The notes under the pieces are model-generated. The model searched no databases, was not told the DNA's origin, and was given only the letters and a program-made list of their open reading frames with translations. From Alkalihalobacillus sp. CinArs1 (GTDB lineage Bacteria > Bacillota > Bacilli > Bacillales > Guptibacillaceae): DNA of 64,000 nucleotides. Below, one piece after another: positions 1 through 8,318 of the stretch. The DNA lies in assembly GCF_947387515.1 (NCBI RefSeq), contig NZ_CANDOB010000002.1, positions 248,001 through 312,000 on the forward strand. Reading direction: 5' to 3'. How positions within the stretch are numbered: the first letter of the stretch is position 1; every line of letters starts with the position of its first letter. Both the position numbers and the translations under genes were made by a program.

Positions 1-1
1 C

Positions 2-196
2 GATGCGTATCGAAATAACGTCACGGAGGAATTAGCAATTGATCTAGATTGGCAGATTACGATGGGCGGCATCTGCTGGACGATTTATATGCTTAGATGG
101 CTGATCGATTATGGTGTGGACGCCATTCCAGAAGCGAAGGACTGGGTTCCAGATATGGTGAATGAACTCGAACGTTTATTAGAAACGCTGTCATAG
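2..196 (+). CDS. C-terminal end of an unidentified protein (partial)
   Basis: An open frame runs from the window edge to the TAG at 194-196 and gives 64 residues ending in NELERLLETLS. The rest lies outside the window. The tryptophan-rich helical tail (WQITMGGICW, MLRWLIDYG) is reminiscent of the last helices of aminoglycoside/choline-kinase-like phosphotransferases, but this is a guess. The next gene starts 13 bp downstream on the same strand, so the two may be co-transcribed. Confidence 0.45.
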   Translation, partial: DAYRNNVTEELAIDLDWQITMGGICWTIYMLRWLIDYGVDAIPEAKDWVPDMVNELERLLETLS

Positions 197-209
197 TTAG
201 GGGGATCAA

Positions 210-953
210 ATGAAGCTTTATGGAGATTTTGATAGAGAAGACTGGTTGAACGCGATGAAAATAAAGGCTGAGGATGTCCCTGATGCTTTTATCTTACACG
301 GAGAATGGGAACATGAATGGAATTTAGCGAGTTGGAAGGAGCTTCTTCATCACGATCAATGGCTCCCGGATTGGAATGCGATCGTAGGGACATACGGCGA
401 CAGACGGATTGGATTTGCAAATGTGTTTGGAGGCCCGATCGCAGCATCAGTTGCCCATCGGTTCTCCGTGCTAGAAACTGAGACGTTCATTCAAACGGGC
501 TATTTTGGCGGGTTGTCTCATGATGTGCAGTATGGTGATATTTTTATAGCGACGTCGGCAGCGATGGAAGATGGGGTATCACACTGGTACTTACCGGAGA
601 GAAAAACGGTCGAAGCAGACGAAGCACTTGTTCGAGAAGCGATCAGGTTTTGTGAGGAAAAAAATTATTCTTACGTAACAGGACCCATTTTCACAACGGG
701 TGCGATCCATGCTGAAACGAGCGAACTCGTCGCCTCCTGGGCGGATGACGGGTATATTGGAGTCGATATGGAGACGGCAACGACGTTTGCTGTCGCAAAG
801 AAATACGGCAGAAAGGCGATCAGCCTTCTTAACTTATCTGACCATATCATTAAAGGAGATACCCTCTACTCGGATAATCTTGAAAGAGATGAAATCGAAG
901 CGAAAACAGATGACAGGATTGAAGAACTAGCGCTTCACCTATCACATTTCTAG
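210..953 (+). CDS. Nucleoside phosphorylase family protein
   Basis: This 247-residue protein belongs to the PNP/UDP phosphorylase superfamily, which splits nucleosides with phosphate in purine/pyrimidine salvage. The C-terminal GVDMETATTFAVAKKYG segment (about residues 184-200) is the conserved Met-Glu nucleoside-binding region. LLNLSDH follows, where many family members have a serine-Asp catalytic turn. The AGGGGGAT ribosome site sits just before the ATG. The N-terminal half is less typical, so the substrate (uridine, purine or another nucleoside) cannot be called. A strong terminator follows directly. Confidence 0.75.
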   Translation: MKLYGDFDREDWLNAMKIKAEDVPDAFILHGEWEHEWNLASWKELLHHDQWLPDWNAIVGTYGDRRIGFANVFGGPIAASVAHRFSVLETETFIQTGYFGGLSHDVQYGDIFIATSAAMEDGVSHWYLPERKTVEADEALVREAIRFCEEKNYSYVTGPIFTTGAIHAETSELVASWADDGYIGVDMETATTFAVAKKYGRKAISLLNLSDHIIKGDTLYSDNLERDEIEAKTDDRIEELALHLSHF

Positions 954-956
954 AGT

Positions 957-994
957 AGACTTTTCAATTAAAAAAATTGAAAAGTCTTTTTTTT
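957..994 (+). terminator. Rho-independent terminator
   Basis: A 13-bp perfect stem (957-969 with 975-987) with an A-rich loop is followed by eight T. It ends the nucleoside phosphorylase unit. Confidence 0.9.
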
Positions 995-1097
995 CGAAAA
1001 CACGTTTAACACCTTTTTTTACGAGGGAACGAAAAGTAAAGGTTGTTATGAAGTGATTCGAAGCAGCTAGAAATTTGATGTAACGAGGTGGTTCATT

Positions 1098-2522
1098 TTG
1101 AGTCCGGATCAAATAGGGTTTGCGCTATTATATATAGGTGTCTTTCTTCTTATCGGAAAACTCATACGTGTGAAAGTGAAAATTTTGCAAGATCTTTTTT
1201 TACCAGCATCCATAATAGGGGGCTTTATCGCATTGCTCCTAGGTCCTCAGGTTCTTGGTAAGCTTGTCGCTCCTTTCGTCTCGGAAGGGCATTTCTTAGC
1301 GAACGGCATTATGACAGATACGATCATCGAGGTGTGGGCTGCGCTCCCAGGACTTATGATCAACGTGGTGTTCGCATCGTTATTCCTTGGCGCGACGATG
1401 CCGAAGCTTAAAGACGTGTGGACGTACGGCGGGCCGCAGCTCGCCTTCGGTTGGGCGATCGGCTGGGGACAATATGTGATCGGTCTATTAGTCGTCTTAC
1501 TCATTCTTACGCCGTTCTTCGATATTCCAGCGATGGCGGGGGCACTGATCGAGGTCGCCTTTGAGGGCGGTCACGGTACGGCAGCAGGTATGGCGAGTAC
1601 GTTCGAAGAGCTAGGCTTCTCGGAGGCATTCGACTTAGCGATTGGACTTGCGACAGTCGGTGTGCTGTCAGGTGTGATCTTCGGAATCATCCTGATCAAC
1701 TGGGCAGTAAGAAATAACAAAACAGAAGTGATCAAAGACGTTGATGGTTTCTCAGATCTCCGAAAGAGTGGGATCATGGAGTATCAAAACCGAGAGCCAG
1801 CTGGAAAGATGACGCTCCGACCTGAGTCGATCGAGCCGCTATCGTTCCATCTCTCGATCATTATGGTTGCCATTTTGATAGGTTGGTTGATTTTACAAGG
1901 GTTGATCGGACTAGAAGCGATTACGATCTCTCAGTGGACAGGCTCAAGCTTCATGACGTACATCCCGCTGTTCCCGATCGCAATGTTCGGCGGAATCATT
2001 CTACAAATCTTCTTTAATAAAAATGATAAGTACAATCTGGTCGATCGCCGCATGATCAACCGTATTCAAGGACTTGCATTAGACATCTTGATCATTTCAG
2101 CAATTGCGACGGTATCACTCGAAGTAATCGGTGACTACCTCGTTCCATTCTTGATTCTAGCTGTAGCCGGAATCTCATGGAACTTATTCGGATTCCTATT
2201 CCTCGCGCCAAAAATCATACCGAATTATTGGTTCGAACGAGGAATCGGAGACTTTGGTCAGTCGATGGGTGTTACGGCAACAGGGCTTCTCTTGATGCGA
2301 ATCGTTGACCCTGATAACGAATCACCTGCGTTCGAAGCGTTCGGTTACAAACAGCTCGTGTATGAACCGTTCCTAGGTGGTGGTCTCGTCACGGCGCTTT
2401 CGGTTCCGTTTATCGCAGGCGTTGGACCGTGGGCAGGATTGATTTTATCCCTTGCGATGACCGCACTTGGCATCTTCTTCGGAATCTTTTATTTCGGAAG
2501 AGGGAAGCATAAAGAAGGATAA
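1098..2522 (+). CDS. Sodium/glutamate symporter (GltS/ESS family)
   Basis: This is a 474-residue polytopic membrane protein. The opening GFALLYIGVFLLIGKLIR, the paired inverted halves and GGHGTAAGM (about residues 157-165) are typical of the ESS Na+/glutamate symporters. A hydrophilic loop at about residues 203-245 separates the halves and makes it longer than the E. coli protein (about 400). The start is TTG at 1098, placed by the AACGAGGTGG ribosome site at 1083-1092. It is a single-gene unit closed by a terminator. The substrate (glutamate or another carboxylate) is inferred from family. Confidence 0.8.
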   Translation: MSPDQIGFALLYIGVFLLIGKLIRVKVKILQDLFLPASIIGGFIALLLGPQVLGKLVAPFVSEGHFLANGIMTDTIIEVWAALPGLMINVVFASLFLGATMPKLKDVWTYGGPQLAFGWAIGWGQYVIGLLVVLLILTPFFDIPAMAGALIEVAFEGGHGTAAGMASTFEELGFSEAFDLAIGLATVGVLSGVIFGIILINWAVRNNKTEVIKDVDGFSDLRKSGIMEYQNREPAGKMTLRPESIEPLSFHLSIIMVAILIGWLILQGLIGLEAITISQWTGSSFMTYIPLFPIAMFGGIILQIFFNKNDKYNLVDRRMINRIQGLALDILIISAIATVSLEVIGDYLVPFLILAVAGISWNLFGFLFLAPKIIPNYWFERGIGDFGQSMGVTATGLLLMRIVDPDNESPAFEAFGYKQLVYEPFLGGGLVTALSVPFIAGVGPWAGLILSLAMTALGIFFGIFYFGRGKHKEG

Positions 2523-2530
2523 CAACGAGT

Positions 2531-2570
2531 AAAGGAAGCTGTCTCATTTATGAGGCAGCTTCCTTTTTGT
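2531..2570. terminator. Bidirectional terminator
   Basis: A 16-bp stem (AAAGGAAGCTGTCTCA with its partner) is flanked by A and T runs between convergent genes. Confidence 0.9.
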
Positions 2571-2578
2571 GTAAGAAC

Positions 2579-3385
2579 TTATTCATCTCGCCAGTAATCT
2601 ACGAGTTCTTCTTCCGCGATCAGTGCTTCAACTTCAGACACGCTGTCTCCATCGAGCATGTATGAATAACCAGATGGTGAACCTTCTGCTTCATTCATGG
2701 TGATATTAAGGTCATTCACTAACCCAATCAAATACGTCATGCCGACTTTCATTCGTTCACTCGGCTCCTTCCATTGATCAAGATATCGAGTAGGAGCTAC
2801 TGTTCCATCTAAGTTTAAATGTTCATATCGTTTGCGCTCTTCGTTATTGAGAAGAATCGAGAGGTTCTTTAGATTTTCAAAGTCTTTTTCAATCGCTTCT
2901 CCTTGAACGGTTATGCCAACAAGAGAGACTCGAATCGATGTTGCTCCTATGGTTTTGTAATACATGTGATCATCGTCATGCTGCTCAGGTACGGGGGCAT
3001 TTAACGTTTCAGCATAGGAAGCGATCATCTCTTTTGCACTTGTAGGATGAGTTTCGACGACGTCGCTCGGGACGGTCACATCAGTCCATTCTTTATTGAG
3101 TCCAGAAGAGCTCGTAGAATTCCCTTCGCTAACAGAAACAGAATGTTCTTGGGGATTTGGTTCATCCACGGCTGATGGATCGGTCTTTTCTAGCCCACCT
3201 GTTAAGATAATCGCTCCGAAGACCGCTAATACTACCACTGTTGAAGCCGTGTAGAGTAAGAACTGTAATGGGTTCCTCTTCTTCTTAGATGAGATATGAT
3301 GGAGGACCGCTTGTTTTCCTGCATTAGAAAATGAGATGGTTTCATACGTTTCTTCATGAAGTTTTTGTTTTAGGTCATGATTCAT
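2579..3385 (-). CDS. Membrane-anchored anti-sigma factor (ECF partner)
   Basis: This 268-residue protein has a cytoplasmic N-terminal segment of about 40 residues, one transmembrane helix (LLYTASTVVVLAVFGAIIL, about 43-61) and a large extracytoplasmic domain. That is the layout of anti-sigma factors that hold an ECF sigma factor at the membrane. Its ATG overlaps the sigma-factor stop by 4 nt (ATGA), so the two are translationally coupled. The N-terminus lacks the zinc HxxxCxxC motif, so it is not a ZAS-type anti-sigma. The function rests mainly on context and topology. Confidence 0.7.
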   Translation of the reverse strand: MNHDLKQKLHEETYETISFSNAGKQAVLHHISSKKKRNPLQFLLYTASTVVVLAVFGAIILTGGLEKTDPSAVDEPNPQEHSVSVSEGNSTSSSGLNKEWTDVTVPSDVVETHPTSAKEMIASYAETLNAPVPEQHDDDHMYYKTIGATSIRVSLVGITVQGEAIEKDFENLKNLSILLNNEERKRYEHLNLDGTVAPTRYLDQWKEPSERMKVGMTYLIGLVNDLNITMNEAEGSPSGYSYMLDGDSVSEVEALIAEEELVDYWRDE

Positions 3386-3918
3386 GGCTGTAAACCTCTC
3401 CTTTCGAGTTCTAATTTAAGAATTTGCTTTCCTCTCCTTAGTCGTGTTTTGATTGTGCTTTCGTTCAGTTTCGTTATTTCGCTAATTTCTCTGATTCTTA
3501 ATTCTTCATAATAATACAGATAGAGGATGCCTCGGTATTTATGTGGTACTTGTAGCAACGACTCGGTGACAGCATGTTGGTCGTCTTTTTGAATCAGCTT
3601 AATTTCTGGTGTGAGTTCATTCGATGGGTGGTAAGTTTTACTGTAAGGCAGCCATTTTTTGAAAGCATGTGTTTTTAACGTATCTAATGAACGATTGACC
3701 GTAATGCGGTAAAGCCAAGTTTTGAAGCTTGATCGCTTTTCGAACGTATTGAGATGGTGATAGCAGCTTATAAACACATCCTGTGTGATGTCTTCTGCTG
3801 TGCTCAAGTCTTTTACATATGTAAAAGCAAGCTTCTTGACCATGTCACCGTATTCATCCATAAGGTGAACGATCGTTTCTTCCCGCGTTGCGTCTTCGAT
3901 CGAGTGCGCATTTTCCAA
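3382..3918 (-). CDS. ECF-type RNA polymerase sigma factor
   Basis: This 178-residue sigma-70 family protein has region 2 at about residues 15-85 (AEDITQDVFISCYHHL, FKTWLYRITVNRSLD). Region 4 is a helix-turn-helix at about residues 130-172 (LRIREISEITKLNESTIKTRLRRGK). The start is TTG at 3918, fixed by AAAGGAG 10 nt upstream. It forms an overlapping pair with the anti-sigma gene. An ECF-type promoter lies 47 nt upstream, so the operon probably activates itself. The inducing stress is unknown. Confidence 0.88.
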   Translation of the reverse strand: MENAHSIEDATREETIVHLMDEYGDMVKKLAFTYVKDLSTAEDITQDVFISCYHHLNTFEKRSSFKTWLYRITVNRSLDTLKTHAFKKWLPYSKTYHPSNELTPEIKLIQKDDQHAVTESLLQVPHKYRGILYLYYYEELRIREISEITKLNESTIKTRLRRGKQILKLELERRGLQP

Positions 3919-3962
3919 GAATTATCAGCTCCTTTCTTAAAGCTGTATCGGTAATTTAATCT

Positions 3963-3990
3963 TAGACGATGGAGAAAGAGAATAGTTTCA
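3963..3990 (-). promoter_or_regulatory. ECF sigma promoter (TGAAAC-N16-CGTCTA)
   Basis: Reading the minus strand, TGAAAC (3985-3990) is separated by exactly 16 nt from CGTCTA (3963-3968). This is the AAC/CGTC signature of Bacillus ECF sigma promoters. It lies just upstream of the ECF sigma gene, as expected for autoregulation. Confidence 0.8.
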
Positions 3991-4054
3991 TATTTTAAGA
4001 AAACAATGGAAATGATTTATAATCAAGCGCATGTTGGAAGAAGGACGTGATAGT

Positions 4055-4378
4055 ATGGTCAGTGCTTTATTATTGTTTGTTCTTGCGGGACTAGCTGAAA
4101 TAGGTGGAGGCTATCTCATCTGGCTTTGGTTACGGGATGGCTATCCTTCATATTACGGCGTGATCGGTGGGATAACGCTTGCGCTGTATGGCGTGATCGC
4201 AACCTTTCAAGCATTCCCATCTTTCGGTCGTGTGTACGCGGCATACGGAGGCGTGTTCATCATTCTTTCAGTACTATGGGGATGGGGTGTCGATCAGAAG
4301 ACACCTGATGTTTATGATTGGTTGGGAGCGGGAATCTGTTTGGTCGGTGTATCTGTCATGCTGTTTAGCCCGAGATGA
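4055..4378 (+). CDS. YnfA family (UPF0060) small membrane protein
   Basis: This 107-residue protein has four predicted transmembrane helices and the family landmarks [22 protein letters not shown] and [10 protein letters not shown]. The ATG at 4055 is preferred over an in-frame ATG at 4031. It has GAAGGA at a workable distance and gives the usual 107-108 residue length. The family resembles small drug-efflux pumps; its transport role is not settled here. Confidence 0.88.
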   Translation: MVSALLLFVLAGLAEIGGGYLIWLWLRDGYPSYYGVIGGITLALYGVIATFQAFPSFGRVYAAYGGVFIILSVLWGWGVDQKTPDVYDWLGAGICLVGVSVMLFSPR

Positions 4379-4399
4379 TCGCTCGTGCTACGACAGGTG

Positions 4400-4439
4400 C
4401 ATTTTACCTCAGGCATACCCGTTGACTTTCGGTAAAATG
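4400..4439 (+). other. Hairpin in the leader of the symporter gene
   Basis: CATTTTACC (4400-4408) and GGTAAAATG (4431-4439) form a 9-bp perfect stem around a 22-nt loop. No T-run follows, so it may be a leader structure or a weak terminator of ynfA. Confidence 0.4.
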
Positions 4440-4507
4440 TAAGGTATCTTTATTTCCTAGTAAATTCATAGGACTAATATTAGTTTATTTGCAAGGGGAG
4501 AAAGGGA

Positions 4508-5737
4508 ATGAAGAAACTATTTCGAGGCTATCTTGATGTCTCATTAATATTAAAAATTACGATAGCACTTCTATTAGGGATTGTCGTAGGTTTTGTTTTT
4601 GGTGAAGATGCGGCTGTGCTTGCGCCGTTCGGTGATCTATTACTTAATCTATTAAAGTTTCTCATCATACCGCTCGTTCTCTTCACACTGATCGTTGGGG
4701 TAAACCAAACGAAGCTTGGAGATTTAGGACGTAAGGGCGGAAAGGTGTTCAGCTTTTATGTGATTTCCAGTGCGGTTGCGATGATCGTCGGAATTACGGT
4801 TGCGAGCCTCTTCAATCCTGGAGAAGGATTAAACCTCACTCCGAACGAAAGCGTTGAAGTGCCAGAAAATCCAGGCGTGGTGAGCGTCTTACTAAACATC
4901 GTTCCAACGAATATCGTGACGGCGTTTAGTGAGATGAACCTTCTTGGAATCATCTTTACAGCGCTCGTTTTCGGAATCGCGATTTCTGCTCTTAGAAGTT
5001 CAAGTGAAACAGCTGAGCTTGGAGAGCATCTTTATAAAGTTGTTAACGGACTGAACGAAGCCACGTTCAAGATCATGAACGTCGTGCTACAATACGTTCC
5101 GATCGGAATCTTTGCGATCATTGCGAAGACGATTGGTAACCAGGGGATCGACACCATTCTTTCACTAGGAAACATGATCGTGGTGTTATATATTGCACTC
5201 GCTGTACAAATCGGGATCTATGTGATTGCGATGCTGTTCTTCAAAGTGAAACCCGGTGAGTTTTTCAAAAATGCACGTACGCCGATGATCACGGCTTTTG
5301 TTACGCAGAGTAGTTCAGGCACGCTACCGGTGACGTTAAATGCGGCAAGAGGACTTGGCCTTTCAAAGAGCTTATATAGTTTTAGTTTACCGTTAGGTGC
5401 TACGATCAATATGGATGGAGCTGCGATACGAATTGCGGTATCCGCTGTTTTCGCCGCTAACGTTGTCGGCACACCGCTAAGCTTTCCGGATATGCTTGCG
5501 ATCGTGCTCGTAGGAACGCTCGCATCGATCGGTACTGCTGGTGTTCCTGGTGCAGGAATCATCATGATCGCTACAGTGTTTTCTCAGGTAGGCTTACCGA
5601 TGGAAACAGTAGCATTGCTAACTGCTGTTGATGCGCTTGTTGGAATGGGTGCAACAGCACTCAACGTTACTGGAGACCTTGTCGGTTCTTCAGTGATCGA
5701 CCGTACCGAAAAGAAAAGTGAGTTAAAAAGTGCTTGA
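4508..5737 (+). CDS. Dicarboxylate/amino acid:cation symporter (DAACS family)
   Basis: This is a 409-residue glutamate-transporter-fold protein related to GltP/GltT/DctA. The serine-rich re-entrant loop is present (TQSSSGTLPVT, about residues 264-274). The NMDGAAI segment (about residues 299-305) and the second hairpin (GTAGVPGAG) are also present. It couples uptake of glutamate/aspartate or C4-dicarboxylates to H+ or Na+; the exact substrate cannot be read. GGGGAGAAAGGG precedes the ATG. Its own terminator follows. Confidence 0.9.
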   Translation: MKKLFRGYLDVSLILKITIALLLGIVVGFVFGEDAAVLAPFGDLLLNLLKFLIIPLVLFTLIVGVNQTKLGDLGRKGGKVFSFYVISSAVAMIVGITVASLFNPGEGLNLTPNESVEVPENPGVVSVLLNIVPTNIVTAFSEMNLLGIIFTALVFGIAISALRSSSETAELGEHLYKVVNGLNEATFKIMNVVLQYVPIGIFAIIAKTIGNQGIDTILSLGNMIVVLYIALAVQIGIYVIAMLFFKVKPGEFFKNARTPMITAFVTQSSSGTLPVTLNAARGLGLSKSLYSFSLPLGATINMDGAAIRIAVSAVFAANVVGTPLSFPDMLAIVLVGTLASIGTAGVPGAGIIMIATVFSQVGLPMETVALLTAVDALVGMGATALNVTGDLVGSSVIDRTEKKSELKSA

Positions 5738-5741
5738 CCTG

Positions 5742-5783
5742 AAAGACCAGGGGAAATCTTATGATGACCCTGGTCTTTTTTTA
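5742..5783 (+). terminator. Rho-independent terminator
   Basis: The 11-bp stem AAAGACCAGGG/CCCTGGTCTTT is followed by a T-run after the symporter gene. Confidence 0.9.
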
Positions 5784-5786
5784 TAA

Positions 5787-5815
5787 TTGCAGACATTGGA
5801 GCGGAATGGTATACG
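5787..5815 (+). promoter_or_regulatory. Sigma-A promoter for the HIT gene
   Basis: TTGCAG (5787-5792), a 17-nt spacer and TATACG (5810-5815) preceded by TGG form an extended -10 promoter, 84 nt before the HIT start. Confidence 0.55.
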
Positions 5816-5898
5816 ATACCTATAAGAGGGCTATCCCGGTATTTTTAGAGGACTTTTATCATGTCCTATCGAATTTTTAGAAGTGGAGGGGGATGCTG

Positions 5899-6294
5899 AT
5901 GTACAAAAAAGATTGTCCATTTTGCAATCCATACAGCGATGTAAACCAAACGATCGTGTTTGAAAGTGAAACATGTTATTTTCTTCAGCATGACAATGAA
6001 CAACGAGTGTTGAAGGGTTCTGGCGTGATCGTTCCAAAAAAGCATAGGAGCGACCCTTTTGATTTAACAGAAGAGGAATGGCTCGATACATATACGCTCT
6101 TAAATCGAGCGAAAGCCTACCTGGATGAACGGTTTTCCCCTGATGGCTATACTGTCGGCTGGAATGTTGGAGAAGTGTCAGGTCAATTCATCCCACATAG
6201 TCACCTTCACGTGATTCCGAGGCATATGGATGAGCCGCTTGCTGGGAAAGGCGTTCGCTATTGGTTGAAGCAGGATGAAAATAAGCGAAGATAA
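5899..6294 (+). CDS. HIT family hydrolase
   Basis: This 131-residue histidine-triad nucleotide-binding protein carries PHSHLHVIPRH near the C-terminus (the HxHxH hydrolase signature). CPFC at the N-terminus is typical of zinc-containing HIT proteins. HIT enzymes hydrolyse nucleoside phosphoramidates or dinucleoside polyphosphates. The ATG at 5899 is chosen because GGAGG lies 9 nt upstream; the ATG at 5893 would be only 3 nt away. A second, truncated HIT gene occurs at 40.6 kb. Confidence 0.88.
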   Translation: MYKKDCPFCNPYSDVNQTIVFESETCYFLQHDNEQRVLKGSGVIVPKKHRSDPFDLTEEEWLDTYTLLNRAKAYLDERFSPDGYTVGWNVGEVSGQFIPHSHLHVIPRHMDEPLAGKGVRYWLKQDENKRR

Positions 6295-6298
6295 AAGG

Positions 6299-6322
6299 AA
6301 CCGCACTCGAATCGAGTGCGGT
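6299..6322 (+). terminator. Inverted repeat, probable weak terminator
   Basis: A near-perfect 11-12 bp dyad (AACCGCACTCG/CGAGTGCGGTT) directly follows the HIT stop. It lacks a T-run. Confidence 0.45.
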
Positions 6323-6344
6323 TATTGAGCGTGGGAGGAAAAGT

Positions 6345-7448
6345 ATGAATATACAAGAAATACGAAGCCCTTTTAGTTATAACGAGATTTCTAGCATGAA
6401 ACAACTCGAGACACCGATTGTGAAACACGTAGATGATGGGATCGAAATTCACTTTATCTACTTTGGAAATGAAGACACTTCGAGCGTTCACGTTTTAGGT
6501 AGTTTTCCAGGGTGGGAGTTACAAGGAGGGGAAATGACGAGGCTTGAAGAAAGCGACATCTGGGTAAAATCCTTTCTGGCAGATAGTGCATTCGCAAGCA
6601 CGTACTATTTCTCAATCAATGACGACTATGGTGATGATTGGGGAGAAAGGTTCAAGCACATGATCCTAGACCCATTAAACCCAAACACAATGGTATTTTC
6701 TGAAGTACCCGGTGACCCTCATACGGCAATCTCATACGTTGAAGGTGATGAGAAGCTAGCCACTATGAATTTGAGGAAGAAGGGGAACGTCTACAAGGAA
6801 ATGTTCAATAGCAGCGTCTTACATAATGAACGAAATCTCTGGATCTATGATCCTATCGAAGTTGACACGCCTAAGAACGTGTTGATTCTATTCGATGGTT
6901 TCCAGTATACAGATGCCATCCCGGCACCTGCTATGATCGATCATTTATATGATGAAGGGAAAATCCCTGCAACGGTTATAATCGGGGTGGATAGCCCAGA
7001 CCGCTTTACGGAGTTTGTTGGAAACGATGTGTTCACTCAATTTTTAACAGATGAATTATTACCATGGATTCGAGATACGTTCAGAGTGAATCGAGATAAA
7101 ATCGTTTTAGGAGGAGCAAGCTTAGGAGGATTGGCCGCATTTTATAGTGCGATTTCACGTCCGGATCTATTCGGTGGGGTTCTATCACAATCGGGTTCGT
7201 TCAATCATAAGAAGTGGGTGGATTGGCCTGTTCATCATATGAAAAATGAGTCGAAGCAACATCCTGTACGGATCTACATGAATGCAGGCAAGTTGGAAGT
7301 GCCAGCGTTACAAGAAGCCAATAACCAAACGTATTCAGCGCTCAAACGAAATGGCTATGATGTAACGTATGACGTGTTTAACGGTGGACATGACGTCCTA
7401 TGGTGGCGTGAAACGTTTCCTAGAGGGCTAGAATATGTCTTTAAGTGA
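6345..7448 (+). CDS. Enterochelin-esterase-like alpha/beta hydrolase
   Basis: This 367-residue cytoplasmic protein has two parts. An N-terminal immunoglobulin-like early-set domain (about 20-125; VHVLGSFPGWE) resembles those of Fes/CBM48 proteins. The C-terminal esterase fold carries the nucleophile Ser259 in GGASLGGLAAF, with a likely catalytic His in NGGHDVLWW near the end. Relatives hydrolyse ferric-siderophore esters (Fes, BesA) or feruloyl/acyl esters. No siderophore genes or Fur box adjoin it, so a siderophore role is only one option. The start is supported by GGGAGGAAAAGT. Confidence 0.8.
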   Translation: MNIQEIRSPFSYNEISSMKQLETPIVKHVDDGIEIHFIYFGNEDTSSVHVLGSFPGWELQGGEMTRLEESDIWVKSFLADSAFASTYYFSINDDYGDDWGERFKHMILDPLNPNTMVFSEVPGDPHTAISYVEGDEKLATMNLRKKGNVYKEMFNSSVLHNERNLWIYDPIEVDTPKNVLILFDGFQYTDAIPAPAMIDHLYDEGKIPATVIIGVDSPDRFTEFVGNDVFTQFLTDELLPWIRDTFRVNRDKIVLGGASLGGLAAFYSAISRPDLFGGVLSQSGSFNHKKWVDWPVHHMKNESKQHPVRIYMNAGKLEVPALQEANNQTYSALKRNGYDVTYDVFNGGHDVLWWRETFPRGLEYVFK

Positions 7449-7457
7449 GGAATGAAG

Positions 7458-7487
7458 AACTTATCCCAAATGGGGTAAGTTTTTTTG
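7458..7487 (+). terminator. Rho-independent terminator
   Basis: The stem AACTTATCCC/GGGGTAAGTT is followed by seven T after the esterase gene. Confidence 0.85.
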
Positions 7488-7530
7488 TGAATATTCCTCT
7501 GAAAATCTAGTATCAAGAGAATACATTAAC

Positions 7531-7565
7531 AATAAATACATATCAATAGTTAATAAGTATTTATT
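7531..7565 (+). promoter_or_regulatory. AT-rich inverted repeat, possible operator
   Basis: AATAAATAC (7531-7539) and GTATTTATT (7557-7565) are perfect inverted arms. They lie 57 bp before a membrane-protein/XRE-regulator operon. An operator for the XRE protein is an inference. Confidence 0.4.
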
Positions 7566-7621
7566 GAAAAACGATAAATAATGAGTTATATTCAACATAT
7601 CAAGCAAGCGAGGTGTTTACA

Positions 7622-8092
7622 TTGAAACTAGGTTCAACGAATTTTCTAAGAATCGTTGTAGTCGTCATTGGGGTTGCGGTACTTGCGCTGTGTATCTTTG
7701 CGTTACCAGCGATTGCGTCTGAAGCAGCTGAGGGTCAAACATTTCTTTATCCCATTTTAATTGGAATGTATGCTGCTGCCATTCCGTTCTATGTTGCGTT
7801 GTATCAAGCTCTAAAACTGTTAAGCTTCATCGATAAAGAAGAAGCGTTTTCTGATTCCTCTGTGAAGTCGCTACGAACGATCAAGTTTTCTGCAGCAACC
7901 ATCAGTGTGTTGTATATGCTCGTTATGCCGTTCTTTTATATAGTTGGAGAGAGGGATGATGCTCCAGGCGTGATTGCGATCGGATTAGTCATCACCTTTG
8001 CTTCTCTTGTGATCGCAGTATTTGCGGCTGTTCTTCAGAAGTTATTGAAGAGTGCGATCGAAATCAAATCTGAAAATGATCTAACGGTTTGA
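7622..8092 (+). CDS. DUF2975 membrane protein (YoaS-like)
   Basis: This 156-residue protein has four predicted transmembrane helices (about residues 8-30, 45-65, 95-115, 125-148). It matches the DUF2975 family, which is nearly always encoded beside a small XRE regulator, as here. TTG at 7622 is chosen because AGGTG lies 6 nt upstream; the GTG at 7613 would overlap that site. The order DUF2975-XRE-DUF817 is that of B. subtilis yoaS-yozG-yoaT. The function is unknown; a membrane partner of the regulator is an inference. Confidence 0.8.
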   Translation: MKLGSTNFLRIVVVVIGVAVLALCIFALPAIASEAAEGQTFLYPILIGMYAAAIPFYVALYQALKLLSFIDKEEAFSDSSVKSLRTIKFSAATISVLYMLVMPFFYIVGERDDAPGVIAIGLVITFASLVIAVFAAVLQKLLKSAIEIKSENDLTV

Positions 8093-8102
8093 GGTGAAGA
8101 AC

Positions 8103-8318
8103 ATGGCGATTATTATTAATATCGACGTGATGTTAGCAAAAAGAAAAATGAGTGTGACGGAACTTTCGGATAGGGTGGGCATCACGATGGCGAACCTTTC
8201 GATCTTGAAGAATGGAAAAGCGAAGGCGGTTCGATTTTCAACGTTGGAAGCGATATGTGAGGCATTGGAATGCCAGCCTGGCGATATTTTGGAATATAAA
8301 AACGAGAGCGGTAAGTGA
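8103..8318 (+). CDS. Small XRE-family regulator (YozG-like)
   Basis: This 71-residue protein is almost entirely a Cro/C1-type helix-turn-helix (VTELSDRVGITMANLSILKNGKAKAVRFSTLEAI). It ends in the LECQPGDILEY tail typical of YozG-like regulators. ATG at 8103 is preferred over GTG at 8094, since GAGGTG lies 6 nt before it. It sits 10 bp after the DUF2975 stop and overlaps the DUF817 start, so the three genes form one operon. Confidence 0.9.
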   Translation: MAIIINIDVMLAKRKMSVTELSDRVGITMANLSILKNGKAKAVRFSTLEAICEALECQPGDILEYKNESGK

